From assembly GCA_019245755.1 (NCBI GenBank), contig JAFARC010000004.1, positions 43,526 to 107,525 of the forward strand: a stretch of 64,000 nucleotides of DNA, read 5' to 3'. Positions 9,910-18,330 of the stretch are shown one piece after another; within the stretch, counting starts at the first letter, position 1; every line of letters begins with the position of its first letter. The stretch comes from Mycobacteriaceae bacterium. GTDB lineage: Bacteria > Actinomycetota > Actinomycetes > Mycobacteriales > Mycobacteriaceae. Made by a program: the position numbers and the translations under genes. The notes under the pieces were generated by a model. It worked only from the letters and a program-made list of their open reading frames with translations, was not told the origin of the DNA and made no database searches.

Positions 9910-11277
9910 ATGAGTGTGTTGTCGCGCATCCTGGTCCGCACGCCGTCGCTGCGGACCCGGGTGGCCTTTGCGACGGCAATCGGCGCGGCGATCGTGGTGC
10001 TGATCGTGGGCACCATCGTGTGGATCGGCGTCACCAACGACCGCCGGGAGCGGCTGGACCGCCGATTGGACGAGGCGGCCGGCTTCGCGATTCCATTCAT
10101 CGCCAGCGGACTCGGCGAAATCCCCCGCTCACCCAACGACCAGAACGCCATTATCACCGTCCGCAAGGGCAACCAGGTGACGTCCAACTCCAAAGTGGTG
10201 CTGCCGCAGCTGCCGGCCGGCTATGCGGACACCTACGTCAACGGAGTGCGCTACCGGGTCCGTACCGTCGACATCCGGGCGCCCCAGCAGATGTCCGTCG
10301 CGGTCGGAGCCACCTACGACGCGACCATCGCCGACACCAACAACCTGCACCACCGGGTCATCTTCATCTGCTTTTTCGCGATCGGCGCCGCGGCGGTGTT
10401 GGGCTGGCTGCTGGCCGCGTTCGCGGTGCGTCCCTTCAAACGGCTGGCACAGCAGGCCAGACAGATCGACGCCGGCGATGAAGCGCCGGACGTCGAGATC
10501 CGCGGTGCCACCGAAGCCGTGGAGATCGCTGACGCCCTCAACGGCACGCTGCAACGCATTTGGAAGGAGCAGGACCGGACCAAATCCGCGCTGGCGTCGG
10601 CCCGCGACTTCGCCGCGGTGTCTTCCCATGAGCTGCGCACGCCGCTGACCGCGATGCGGACGAACCTTGAGGTTCTGGCGACCCTCGACCTGCCCGACGA
10701 GCAGCGCAAGGAGGTGCTCAACGACGTGATCCGCACCCAGTCGCGGATCGAGGCCACGCTCTCGGCGCTGGAGCGTCTGGCCCAGGGCGAGCTGTCGACG
10801 TCGGACGATCACGTGCCGGTCGACATCACCGAGCTGCTCGACCGCGCCGCGCACGACGCGATGCGCGTCTACCCCGACCTGGACGTGTCGTTGATGCCGT
10901 CGCCGTCGGTGATCATCGTCGGACTACCCGCCGGGCTGCGGTTGGCCGTTGACAACGCGATCGCCAACGCGGTCAAGCACGGCGGTGCCACCCGGATCCA
11001 GCTGTCGGCGGTCAGCTCGCGCGCCGGGGTGGAGATCGCCGTCGACGACAATGGCTCTGGTGTTCCCGAACATGAGCGCAACGTTGTGTTCGAGCGGTTC
11101 TCCCGGGGGTCGACGGCGTCGCATTCCGGCTCCGGGCTGGGGCTGGCGCTGGTGGCTCAGCAGGCCGAATTGCACGGCGGCACCGCCTCACTGGACGCCA
11201 GCCCGCTCGGCGGCGCGCGGCTATCGCTGCGACTGCCCGGACCCAAGCCGTGGTGGGAGAACGGAACGCCGTTCTAG
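9910..11277 (+). CDS. prrB: PrrB, sensor histidine kinase
   Basis: A 455-residue membrane histidine kinase that phosphorylates PrrA. Two membrane segments (about residues 15-38 and 150-175) bracket an extracytoplasmic sensor region. A HAMP linker follows, then the dimerisation domain with the phosphorylated His240 in SSHELRTP, then an ATPase domain with NAIANAVKHGG (N box), VDDNGSGVP (G1) and GSGLGLALV (G2). The ATG at 9910 lies ten bases after the prrA stop. The downstream flank is the IS110 element. Confidence 0.96.
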   Translation: MSVLSRILVRTPSLRTRVAFATAIGAAIVVLIVGTIVWIGVTNDRRERLDRRLDEAAGFAIPFIASGLGEIPRSPNDQNAIITVRKGNQVTSNSKVVLPQLPAGYADTYVNGVRYRVRTVDIRAPQQMSVAVGATYDATIADTNNLHHRVIFICFFAIGAAAVLGWLLAAFAVRPFKRLAQQARQIDAGDEAPDVEIRGATEAVEIADALNGTLQRIWKEQDRTKSALASARDFAAVSSHELRTPLTAMRTNLEVLATLDLPDEQRKEVLNDVIRTQSRIEATLSALERLAQGELSTSDDHVPVDITELLDRAAHDAMRVYPDLDVSLMPSPSVIIVGLPAGLRLAVDNAIANAVKHGGATRIQLSAVSSRAGVEIAVDDNGSGVPEHERNVVFERFSRGSTASHSGSGLGLALVAQQAELHGGTASLDASPLGGARLSLRLPGPKPWWENGTPF

Positions 11278-11472
11278 CTGGCGATAGGTCTCGTCAAGTG
11301 GCCTATTAGGCGTGTTGGGATCAACAGCCCGTGTTTGCGCTGTTGGCGTGTTGGTATTGGCCGTCGGTGTTCGGCTTGGCAACGTGTCGGTGGGCGCCCA
11401 CGCTGACTTATGCGACCTCAACTTCGTGGTGATGGTTGGGTCAGCTGGCGTCGTCCGGGCTGCCTTGTAGGA

Positions 11473-11573
11473 GAAGGGCCGGGTGCCAAGCTAGACGCGG
11501 CGTAACCCGTGTGGGGTCCGCCATAGCCCAATCGGCATCTGATCCGGCCCTTCGTTGCTTCCAGCCTGGCACC
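11473..11573 (-). ncRNA. Candidate structured RNA, pseudoknot-like, downstream of IS110 transposase
   Basis: Two 10-base inverted pairs interleave: GAAGGGCCGG (11473-11482) with CCGGCCCTTC (11544-11553), and GGTGCCAAGC (11482-11491) with GCCTGGCACC (11564-11573). The crossing order would make an H-type pseudoknot or two alternative folds. Between them a hairpin at 11497-11521 pairs GCGG with CCGC and ACCC with GGGT. The single mismatch in the second pair is a G-U wobble on the minus strand but an A-C clash on the plus strand, which favours minus-strand transcription, the transposase strand. IS110 elements are known to encode bridge RNAs in non-coding ends. This is an inference from pairing only. 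Confidence 0.35.
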
Positions 11574-11669
11574 GGCGACCGGAGTTGTGAAGGGGGCGGG
11601 TTGTGGCCTTTCTGCGGGATGGATACGGGCGGGCTTTCCTCGTCGGGCCAGGGTGCGCCGGTGCTCGTC

Positions 11670-11721
11670 GCTGTCCACGTCGTTCGTCCTCGCTGCGCTG
11701 CGGGCGCTGCAGGTGGACAGC
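11670..11721 (-). other. Nine-base-pair hairpin in the transposase 3' flank
   Basis: GCTGTCCAC (11670-11678) pairs perfectly with GTGGACAGC (11713-11721) around a 34-base loop rich in CGCTGC-type repeats. It lies about 50 bases beyond the transposase stop, inside the provisional element. It could be part of a bridge RNA or a transcription-end structure; no U-tract follows on the minus strand. Confidence 0.4.
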
Positions 11722-11769
11722 TCCTGCGTCTCCGGCGCCGATGACTCGGACCCGAGTAAAAGCCGGTGT

Positions 11770-12987
11770 TCAGGTCCAGCGCATCGGGTCGTAGCTGGCG
11801 TGGTCACGCACCAGCGCATACGCGATGCGGGTGGCGCGATGCGCCAGGGCGCAAGTGATGATCCCGCCGTGCTTACCGCGGGCTTTCAGACCGGCGGCAT
11901 AGGTCCGGGCAGCCGGATCGGTCAACCGCAGGCCCAGACCGAGATCGATGAGCGCCCGCCGCAGGCCGACGCTGCCCTCGCGGCTGATGGTTCCGTCGCG
12001 GCGTTTGCCAGCCGACTCGTACTGCATCGGTGAGAGTCCCGCGGCCCGGTAGATCTGCCGCGGGCCTGGCCAGCGCCGCGGGTCCCCCACGGCCGCAGCG
12101 TAATTAGCGACCCGCACCACACCCCAACCGGGCACGGTGGTCAACGTGGCGAAGCGGCTATGAGGAACCAGTGTGGCCAGCTCGGCCTCGGCCGCGCCCA
12201 CCTGGGTGTCCAGGTCGGCCAGCAGCACCAGATCAGCGGCCAGCACCCGCCGGGCCACTACCGCATCAGCGGTCGGCAACGCCTCACGCCCGGCGGTAAC
12301 GAGGCGTTCGGCTAACGGCCGGCGCAGTTGGACGTCGCAGCCGGCGGCAAAGCGGATCAACCCGCTCACCCCCAGCGCGGCCAACCGGGCCGGGTCGGCG
12401 AACTCGGCAGCAACCAACCGCCCAATCTTGGTGCCCAACACATCCGGCAGCGCTCTGCTCACCCCGGGAAACGTCCGGTCGAGCTGACCCAACAGCTGAT
12501 TCTTCGTCGCCGACCGCACCGCCACCCGTCGACTGCGATGCGCGGCCCACGCGGCGATTTGGCCCAGCACCGTCTCGGCGACTAACACCGGTTGTCCCCG
12601 TCCGGCCAACACCAACTCGGTGATCGCCTCCAAATCGATCACATCGGTCTTCACCCGACGCCGACCCGCCACCCGCCGCTGCTCGGTCACGTGAGCCGGG
12701 TTGAGCTCCAATACCTCCCACCCGGGCGGCCAGGCATAGTCCAGCACCGGCCGGTGATAATGCCCCGCCGCCTCGACACCCACCTTCACCTGCGCCGACG
12801 GCCCACTCACGCACACAATCCGATCCACAACCGCCGACAAACCCGAGCAACTCATCACAAACCCAACCGGACCCACCAAACGACGACGCCCAGCATCGCT
12901 CACCAACACCATCGCCGAGGACTTGCCGACATCGACGGCAACGACGATCGTGGACGACGTGACTGGCGCAGCATGATGCACAGACAC
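11770..12987 (-). CDS. IS110-family transposase (DEDD recombinase)
   Basis: A 405-residue recombinase. The N-terminal RuvC-like domain shows the first acid in VAVDVGKSS, the Glu in VGVEAAGHYH and the paired acids in KTDVIDLEAI, which make up the DEDD set. The C-terminal domain has the Transposase_20 pattern, with TTVPGWGVV followed by YRAAGLSP and the serine-bearing segment SREGSVGLRRAL. The start is GTG at 12987 with GGAGGTG (12994-13000) as ribosome site. The frame is intact, so the enzyme could be active. IS110 recombinases are RNA-guided in characterised members. Confidence 0.93.
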   Translation of the reverse strand: MSVHHAAPVTSSTIVVAVDVGKSSAMVLVSDAGRRRLVGPVGFVMSCSGLSAVVDRIVCVSGPSAQVKVGVEAAGHYHRPVLDYAWPPGWEVLELNPAHVTEQRRVAGRRRVKTDVIDLEAITELVLAGRGQPVLVAETVLGQIAAWAAHRSRRVAVRSATKNQLLGQLDRTFPGVSRALPDVLGTKIGRLVAAEFADPARLAALGVSGLIRFAAGCDVQLRRPLAERLVTAGREALPTADAVVARRVLAADLVLLADLDTQVGAAEAELATLVPHSRFATLTTVPGWGVVRVANYAAAVGDPRRWPGPRQIYRAAGLSPMQYESAGKRRDGTISREGSVGLRRALIDLGLGLRLTDPAARTYAAGLKARGKHGGIITCALAHRATRIAYALVRDHASYDPMRWT

Positions 12988-12994
12988 AACAACA

Positions 12995-13083
12995 CCTCCG
13001 GGGCGTGCCAGGAGAACCGCAGCGCTGCAACGCCGGGTCCTCGAAGGGAACTACTGACAATCCCTTCCTGACACCCCCGGAGG
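12995..13083 (-). promoter_or_regulatory. Structured leader of the transposase gene that pairs its ribosome site
   Basis: The 9-base stem CCTCCGGGG (12995-13003) with CCCCGGAGG (13075-13083) encloses a palindrome GCAGCGCTGC (13019-13028) and a hairpin of GAAGGGA (13043-13049) with TCCCTTC (13061-13067). On the minus strand, the closing stem contains the GGAGG ribosome site of the transposase. The fold would therefore hide the site and limit translation, or form part of a guide RNA at the left end. The pairing is seen; the function is inferred. Confidence 0.45.
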
Positions 13084-13141
13084 CATTTGTGAAGGACCGG
13101 TCAACCTATATCAGCCCACAGCCGTCGGGCACACTGGAGAC

Positions 13142-13390
13142 GTGGCAACCGACGATCACACCTTTGAGCGGATCAAGCAGCTGGTCTCCGAGGAAAAGCA
13201 GCTCCGTGCAAAGCTCCTGCACGGCGAGATCGACCCCTCGGAGGAGCAGCAGCGTCTCGGCGCGGTCGAGACCGAGTTGGATCAGTGCTGGGATCTGCTG
13301 CGGCAGCGCCGCGCGTTGCGGGAGACCGGCGGCGATCCGCAGCAAGCCCAGCTACGGCCCCCGGATGAAGTCGAGGGCTACCTGAACTGA
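13142..13390 (+). CDS. DUF2630 family protein (Rv0898c-like)
   Basis: A small cytosolic protein of 82 residues, starting at GTG 13142. It is almost entirely helical, and the segment LDQCWDLLRQRRALRE is the hallmark of the actinobacterial DUF2630 family. Its function is not known. The next gene starts four bases after its stop, so the two are co-transcribed. The IS110 element lies directly upstream and may have replaced or altered its promoter region. Confidence 0.88.
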   Translation: MATDDHTFERIKQLVSEEKQLRAKLLHGEIDPSEEQQRLGAVETELDQCWDLLRQRRALRETGGDPQQAQLRPPDEVEGYLN

Positions 13391-13394
13391 TGGC

Positions 13395-14918
13395 GTGATC
13401 CACGACGTCATCGTGATCGGCGGCGGCCACAATGGACTGGTCGCCGCCGCCTACCTCGGCCGTGCGGGTAAGCGGGTCCTGGTCCTGGAACGGCTCGGCC
13501 ACGTCGGCGGGGCCGCGGTGTCGGCGCAGGCGTTCGACGGCGTCGAGGCGCGGCTGTCGCGCTATTCGTATCTGGTCGGCCTGCTGCCCCCGCGCATCGT
13601 CGACGAGCTGGGTGCGCCGGTCCGGCTGGCGCGGCGCCGCTACTCGTCCTACACGCCGGATCCGACGTGCGGCGGTCGGCGCGGACTGCTGATTGGCCCG
13701 CACACGACGTTCGGTGCGATCGGCGCTGCGGCCGACGAGGCCCGGTTCGCCGACTTTTACCGCCGCTGCCGGCGGGTCACGACGGCGTTGTGGCCGACGC
13801 TGACCGATCCGCTGCCCACCCGCAGCCAGGCGCGCCGCCGCGTGCGGGCCGACGAGGCATGGCGCTTCATGGTGGACCAGCCGATAGGGCAGTCGATCGC
13901 CTCGGCGGTGTCGCATGATGTGGTCCGTGGCGTGATCGCCACCGACGCGCTGATCGGCACCTTCGCTCGCCTCGACGATGAGTCGTTGCACCAGAACGTG
14001 TGCTTTCTGTATCACGTGCTGGGCGGCGGCACCGGAGATTGGGACGTACCGATCGGTGGGATGGGGGCCGTGACCAGTGCGCTGGCCGAGGTCGCGATCC
14101 AGTACGGGGCCGAAATCGTCACGCAGGCCGAGGTGTTCGCGGTCGATCCGGACGGCGAAGTGCGCTACCGGGTGCGCGGCGACGAGCGTCGGGCACACGG
14201 CCGATTCCTGCTGGCCGGCGTCAGCCCGGCCGAGTTGGCCAAGCTGCTCGCCGAGCCGGCGCCCGCCTCGGCGCCCGGTTCGCAGGTCAAGGTCAACCTC
14301 ATGCTGCGCCGCCTGCCCCGGCTGCACGACGGCGGCGTCACCGCCGAGCAGGCCTTCAGCGGGACATTCCACGTCAACGAGACGTTCACACAGCTCGACG
14401 CGGCGTACCGGAAAGTGTTCCGCGCAGAGCTGCCCGATCCTCTGCCATGCGAAATCTATTGCCATACACTGACTGATCCGAGCATCCTCTCCGGCGCCTT
14501 GCGGGCTTCGGGTGCGCACACGCTGACGGTGTTCGGGTTGCACACTCCGCACGGTGCATTCGACGAGCAGGGCTTGCGTGCGCGGCTGATCGACACCGTG
14601 CTGGCCTCGCTGAATTCGGTTCTCGCCGAGCCGCTCCAGGACGTGCTGATGCGCGACACAGCAGGCCGCGACTGCGTGGAGGTCCAGACGACCTTCGATT
14701 TGGAGCGCACGCTGGCCATGACGGCGGGAAACATTTTCCACGGCGGCCTGGCGTGGCCGTTCGCCGAGGACGACGAGCCGCTGGACACCCCCGCCCGGCG
14801 GTGGGGTGTGGCCACCTCGCATGACCGGATCATGTTGTGCGGATCCGGTTCTCGCCGCGGGGGCGGTGTGTCGGGCATTGGTGGCCAGAACGCGGCGATG
14901 GCGGTGCTCGAAAGCTAA
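13395..14918 (+). CDS. FAD-dependent oxidoreductase, phytoene-desaturase-like (Rv0897c-like)
   Basis: A 507-residue flavoprotein. The N-terminal dinucleotide fold reads VIVIGGGHNGLVAAAYL followed by a conserved acid (LVLERLGHVGG), as in the phytoene desaturase and amine oxidase superfamily. The C-terminus has the second FAD contact (GSGSRRGGGVSGIGG). The start is GTG at 13395, four bases after the DUF2630 stop. Substrate unknown; a hydrophobic compound is likely from the family. A second member of this superfamily lies at 60901-62469. Confidence 0.88.
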   Translation: MIHDVIVIGGGHNGLVAAAYLGRAGKRVLVLERLGHVGGAAVSAQAFDGVEARLSRYSYLVGLLPPRIVDELGAPVRLARRRYSSYTPDPTCGGRRGLLIGPHTTFGAIGAAADEARFADFYRRCRRVTTALWPTLTDPLPTRSQARRRVRADEAWRFMVDQPIGQSIASAVSHDVVRGVIATDALIGTFARLDDESLHQNVCFLYHVLGGGTGDWDVPIGGMGAVTSALAEVAIQYGAEIVTQAEVFAVDPDGEVRYRVRGDERRAHGRFLLAGVSPAELAKLLAEPAPASAPGSQVKVNLMLRRLPRLHDGGVTAEQAFSGTFHVNETFTQLDAAYRKVFRAELPDPLPCEIYCHTLTDPSILSGALRASGAHTLTVFGLHTPHGAFDEQGLRARLIDTVLASLNSVLAEPLQDVLMRDTAGRDCVEVQTTFDLERTLAMTAGNIFHGGLAWPFAEDDEPLDTPARRWGVATSHDRIMLCGSGSRRGGGVSGIGGQNAAMAVLES

Positions 14919-14996
14919 CGGTGCACATCGCACCAACTGCCGCACCGACCCCTTACCCCGCCTGTCGCATTTTCCCGTCCGGAAGCAATCTCGGCG

Positions 14997-15419
14997 TCAG
15001 TTGCCGGTGGCGAGCCGGTCCATCAGATCTCGTAGCGCCATCAACTCCGGCTCGCTGAAAGCCGCCAGCGAGGCGGGCGCCGGATCGTCGACAGCCTCCA
15101 CCAGGCCCACCACCTGGCGCCCGGCGTCGGTCAGCGACACCAGCTTGCAGCGCCGGTTGTCCGGGTTTACCCGCCGCAGTACCAGGCCCCGCTGCTCCAG
15201 GTCGGTGACCGCAACGGTCGCCGCCGGCGCATCCATGCCCGCGGCCGCGGCGATCTGCTTGACCGTCATGGGTCGTACGGCCAGCCGCCGCAGAATGCGA
15301 ACCCTGCTGAATGCCAGGCCTGTGCGCTCCACAACCGCGCGCCGCCAGGTGTCCTTGTTGTCGATGACGAGCGTCGACAACTGCCGCCACACCTGGTCGG
15401 CCAGCAGGTTACGCGGCAC
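14997..15419 (-). CDS. MarR-family transcriptional regulator
   Basis: A 140-residue winged-helix regulator. The recognition region includes TVKQIAAAAGMDAPAATVAVTDLEQRGL and the wing is formed by RRVNPDNRRCKLVSLT, typical of MarR. It starts at GTG 15419 and overlaps the end of the exporter gene by 11 bases, so the two form an operon. It likely senses a compound exported by that pump and represses the operon through the palindrome at 16857-16880. Confidence 0.88.
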   Translation of the reverse strand: MPRNLLADQVWRQLSTLVIDNKDTWRRAVVERTGLAFSRVRILRRLAVRPMTVKQIAAAAGMDAPAATVAVTDLEQRGLVLRRVNPDNRRCKLVSLTDAGRQVVGLVEAVDDPAPASLAAFSEPELMALRDLMDRLATGN

Positions 15420-16854
15420 GGGCGCTGGCCTCCCGGTGCTCGGGCCTCCCGATCAGCGGCGCCAACCGCTCGGCGGAGCGGATCGCCGGCCTCGACGTCG
15501 ACCCGACGGCCAGCGCGGTGATGGCGACCCCGAGCACCGCGGCCACAAACCACAGCGTGCGCGATGCCGCGGCGAAATCGGCACCGGTCGCGGACAGCGC
15601 CGCGCCGGCCAGCGAGCCGCACAACGCCACACCGATGCTGACGCCCACCTGTCGACTGGTCGAGGCGACCGCCGACGCCGCCCCGGCACGGTCGGTCGGC
15701 ATCCCGCTGACGGCCGCGGTCGTGATCGGCGCGTTGACCATGGCGAAGCCGATGCCGAACACCGCGAACATCCCTATCAGCGCCAGCACATGCGTCGTCG
15801 CGGTCAACCGGGTCAGCAGCAGCGTGGCGGAGGTGATCATGACCCCGGCGACCAGCAAGGACGGCCGGGCGCCGAAGCGCCCCACCAGCCGCCCGGACAG
15901 CGGCGCGAACACCAACGACGAGCCGGCGATCGGCAGGTAGAGCAATCCGGTGTGCACCGCCGAGTAGTGCCGCTCGCCTTGCAGGTACAGCGACATCATG
16001 AACAGGAACGCGCCATAGATGGCGAACGCGCACACCGCGATCATTGTGGCCGATGCGAACGGGACGCTACGGAAGAACTGCAGGTCGATGAACGGGTCGC
16101 GGCGGCGGGCCTCGTAGCGTAGGAACGCCCCGAATGCCGCTACCGCGATCGCCGATATCAGCAACGTCGGTGCCGACGTCCAGCCCATCTCCCGGCCCTG
16201 GATCAGCACGAACACCACGGCGAACAGGAACGCCACCGCGAGCCCCTGACCGATCGGGTCGATGTCACGCATCGTGGTCGAGCGCGACTCGGGCACGAAG
16301 ATCGCGGTGAGGAGGATCGCCGCCGCGCAGATCGGCAGGTTGATCCAGAACACCGACCTCCAGCCGACGAACTCGATCAGCGCGCCACCAACGATTGGCC
16401 CCAGTGCCATCGAGATACCCACCACCGCGCCCCACACCCCGACCGCTCGGGCGCGTTCGACCCGGCCGGTGAACACCTGCGTGATGATCGACATCGCCAC
16501 CGGGTTGAGCATCGAACCGCCGATGGCCTGCAGGAACCGGGCCGCGACGAGGGTGTGGATGTTCGGCGCCAGGCTGCACAGCAACGAGCCGGCCGCGAAG
16601 ACCGTCAGGCCGACCTGGAACACCCGGCGACGGCCGAAGCGGTCGGCGGTGGCCCCCGACAGCAGCAGCAGCGACGCGAGCACCAGTGTGTAGATGTCGA
16701 TCACCCACTGCAGCTGGGACGCGGACGCGCCGAGCTCGGTGCGAATCGAGGGGATCGCGACGTTGACTATCGTCGCGTCCATCGAGACGATCAGCAGGCT
16801 CAGGCAGCAGGAGACCAGAATGATCAGCTTGCGGCGCCGGCTGAGCATGTCCAT
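15409..16854 (-). CDS. MFS drug exporter, DHA2 (EmrB/QacA) type
   Basis: A 481-residue proton-coupled exporter with about 14 membrane helices. The motif A segment GATADRFGRRRVF follows the second helix, and MDATIVNVAIPSI marks helix one, both usual for the DHA2 family. The ATG at 16854 is chosen because an upstream start at 16875 would fall inside the operator palindrome; 16848 is also possible. The MarR gene overlaps its end. The substrate is not predictable. Confidence 0.9.
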   Translation of the reverse strand: MDMLSRRRKLIILVSCCLSLLIVSMDATIVNVAIPSIRTELGASASQLQWVIDIYTLVLASLLLLSGATADRFGRRRVFQVGLTVFAAGSLLCSLAPNIHTLVAARFLQAIGGSMLNPVAMSIITQVFTGRVERARAVGVWGAVVGISMALGPIVGGALIEFVGWRSVFWINLPICAAAILLTAIFVPESRSTTMRDIDPIGQGLAVAFLFAVVFVLIQGREMGWTSAPTLLISAIAVAAFGAFLRYEARRRDPFIDLQFFRSVPFASATMIAVCAFAIYGAFLFMMSLYLQGERHYSAVHTGLLYLPIAGSSLVFAPLSGRLVGRFGARPSLLVAGVMITSATLLLTRLTATTHVLALIGMFAVFGIGFAMVNAPITTAAVSGMPTDRAGAASAVASTSRQVGVSIGVALCGSLAGAALSATGADFAAASRTLWFVAAVLGVAITALAVGSTSRPAIRSAERLAPLIGRPEHREASARAA

Positions 16855-16856
16855 AC

Positions 16857-16880
16857 AACGATTGTGAAACCACAACCGTT
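16857..16880. promoter_or_regulatory. Palindromic operator, probably for the MarR regulator
   Basis: An inverted repeat with arms AACGATTGTG and CACAACCGTT separated by AAAC; nine of ten arm positions match. It ends two bases before the exporter start codon at 16854. The position directly upstream of a pump-MarR operon makes it a likely self-regulation site. Confidence 0.6.
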
Positions 16881-16932
16881 AGCGCGTCGAGTGACAATCG
16901 GGTGAGATCCGTCGCACCCAGTAAAACGCTGG

Positions 16933-18237
16933 TCAGCGCCCGTCGACGGAGGTGTAGTCGCGCTCGCCGTAGCCGGTGTAGATCTGGCGGGGCCGACCGA
17001 TCTTGCTCGGGCCCTCGTCGTGCATCTCCCGCCAGTGCGCGATCCAGCCGGGCAGCCGGCCCAGCGCGAACAGCACCGTGAACATCCGCGTCGGGAAGCC
17101 CATCGCGCGGTAGATCACGCCGGTGTAGAAGTCGACGTTCGGGTACAGCTTGCGCTCGATGAAGAAGTCGTCCGTGAGGGCCACCTCCTCGAGCGCCTTG
17201 CCGATGTCCAGCAGGTCGTCGTCGCCGCCCAGCTTGCCGAGGATCTTGTCGGCCTGCTCTTTGACGATGCGTGCCCGTGGGTCGTAGTTCTTGTACACGC
17301 GGTGGCCGAAGCCCATCAGCTTGACGCCGTCCTCGCGGTCCTTGACCTTGCGGACGAATTCGCGCACGTCGCCGCCGTCGTTGCGGATTCGCTCGAGCAT
17401 TTCCAGCACGGCCTGGTTGGCACCGCCGTGCAGCGGCCCCCACAACGCGTTGATGCCGCCGGAGATCGAGGTGAACAGGTTGGCCTGCGACGAGCCGACC
17501 AGCCGCACCGTCGATGTCGAGCAGTTCTGTTCGTGGTCGGCGTGCAGGATGAACAGCATGTCCAGCGCGCGCACGATCTCCGGGTCCACGGTGTAGGGCT
17601 CGGCGGGGAATCCGAAGGTCATCCGCAGGAAGTTCTCCACCAGCGTCAGCGAGTTGTCCGGGTACAGGAACGGCTGGCCGACGGACTTTTTGAAGGCGTA
17701 CGCGGCGATGGTGGGCAGCTTGGCCAGCAGACGGATGGTGGACAGCTCGACCTGTTCGTTGTCCATCGGGTCCAGGGAGTCCTGGTAGTAGGCCGACAGC
17801 GCATTGACCGCACTGGACAGCACCGGCATCGGGTGGGCGTTGCGGGGGAAGCCGTCGAAGAACCGCTTGAGGTCCTCGTGCAGCAGGGTGTGCCGCTGGA
17901 TCTGCGTGGTGAACTTGTCCAACTGCTCCTTGCCGGGCAGCTCGCCGTAAATCAGCAGATAGCTGACCTCGATGAAGGTCGACTTTTCGGCAAGCTGCTC
18001 GATCGGATAGCCCCGATAGCGCAGGATCCCGGCGTCGCCGTCGATGTAGGTGATCGCGCTCTTGGTGGGTGCGGTGTTGACGAAGCCGGGGTCGAACGTC
18101 GTGTAACCCGACTTTGCCAGCAGCGAATCCAGGGCGATCCCGTCGGAGCCCTCGGTGGCCGGCACGATGTCGAGTTGCAGCTCCCCCCCGCGATATTGAA
18201 GCTTGGCGACCTCGTCAGAAGTGGGGTTATCGGCCAC
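16933..18237 (-). CDS. gltA2: GltA2, citrate synthase
   Basis: A 434-residue citrate synthase that condenses oxaloacetate with acetyl-CoA at the entry to the TCA cycle. Catalytic histidines lie in LHADHEQNCST and MGFGHRVYKNYDPR, and GPLHGGANQ marks the active-site loop. The sequence is nearly co-linear with M. tuberculosis GltA2. The start is GTG 18237 (VADNPTSDEV), with an AAGGGA-type ribosome site just upstream; a longer frame begins within the upstream region without support. Type I long-form enzyme; compare the shorter CitA at 21079. Confidence 0.95.
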   Translation of the reverse strand: MADNPTSDEVAKLQYRGGELQLDIVPATEGSDGIALDSLLAKSGYTTFDPGFVNTAPTKSAITYIDGDAGILRYRGYPIEQLAEKSTFIEVSYLLIYGELPGKEQLDKFTTQIQRHTLLHEDLKRFFDGFPRNAHPMPVLSSAVNALSAYYQDSLDPMDNEQVELSTIRLLAKLPTIAAYAFKKSVGQPFLYPDNSLTLVENFLRMTFGFPAEPYTVDPEIVRALDMLFILHADHEQNCSTSTVRLVGSSQANLFTSISGGINALWGPLHGGANQAVLEMLERIRNDGGDVREFVRKVKDREDGVKLMGFGHRVYKNYDPRARIVKEQADKILGKLGGDDDLLDIGKALEEVALTDDFFIERKLYPNVDFYTGVIYRAMGFPTRMFTVLFALGRLPGWIAHWREMHDEGPSKIGRPRQIYTGYGERDYTSVDGR

Positions 18238-18330
18238 GGGAATCCCTTCTTCACTGCAGAGCGTGATGGACTGCCTACAAAACGGTAGTCGCAATCGCCC
18301 CAGCATGCCCGTGGGGGGCGGAAAGGACCG

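Larger units (their letters stand above)
11278..11769. other. Long non-coding stretch between prrB and the IS110 transposase
   Basis: Nearly 500 bases without a credible gene. Short open frames on both strands are low-complexity and lack start context. The stretch contains several inverted repeats, annotated separately, and presumably holds the transposase-downstream end of the IS element plus host sequence after prrB. The exact border between them cannot be fixed without a second copy of the element. Confidence 0.6.
11585..13095 (-). mobile_element. IS110-family insertion sequence (borders uncertain)
   Basis: The element is defined by its transposase at 11770-12987. The borders given are those of a 9-base direct repeat, TTGTGAAGG, at 11585-11593 and 13087-13095, which would make an element of about 1.5 kb, the usual IS110 size, with a 176-base non-coding stretch after the transposase. 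A 9-base match over these flanks could arise by chance, so the borders are provisional. IS110 elements generally lack long terminal inverted repeats, and none is seen. Confidence 0.6.

Noticed and set aside
17020..18288. A 422-residue plus-strand frame opposite gltA2
   Set aside because: Antisense shadow of a certain citrate synthase gene, with composition typical of reversed high-GC codons.
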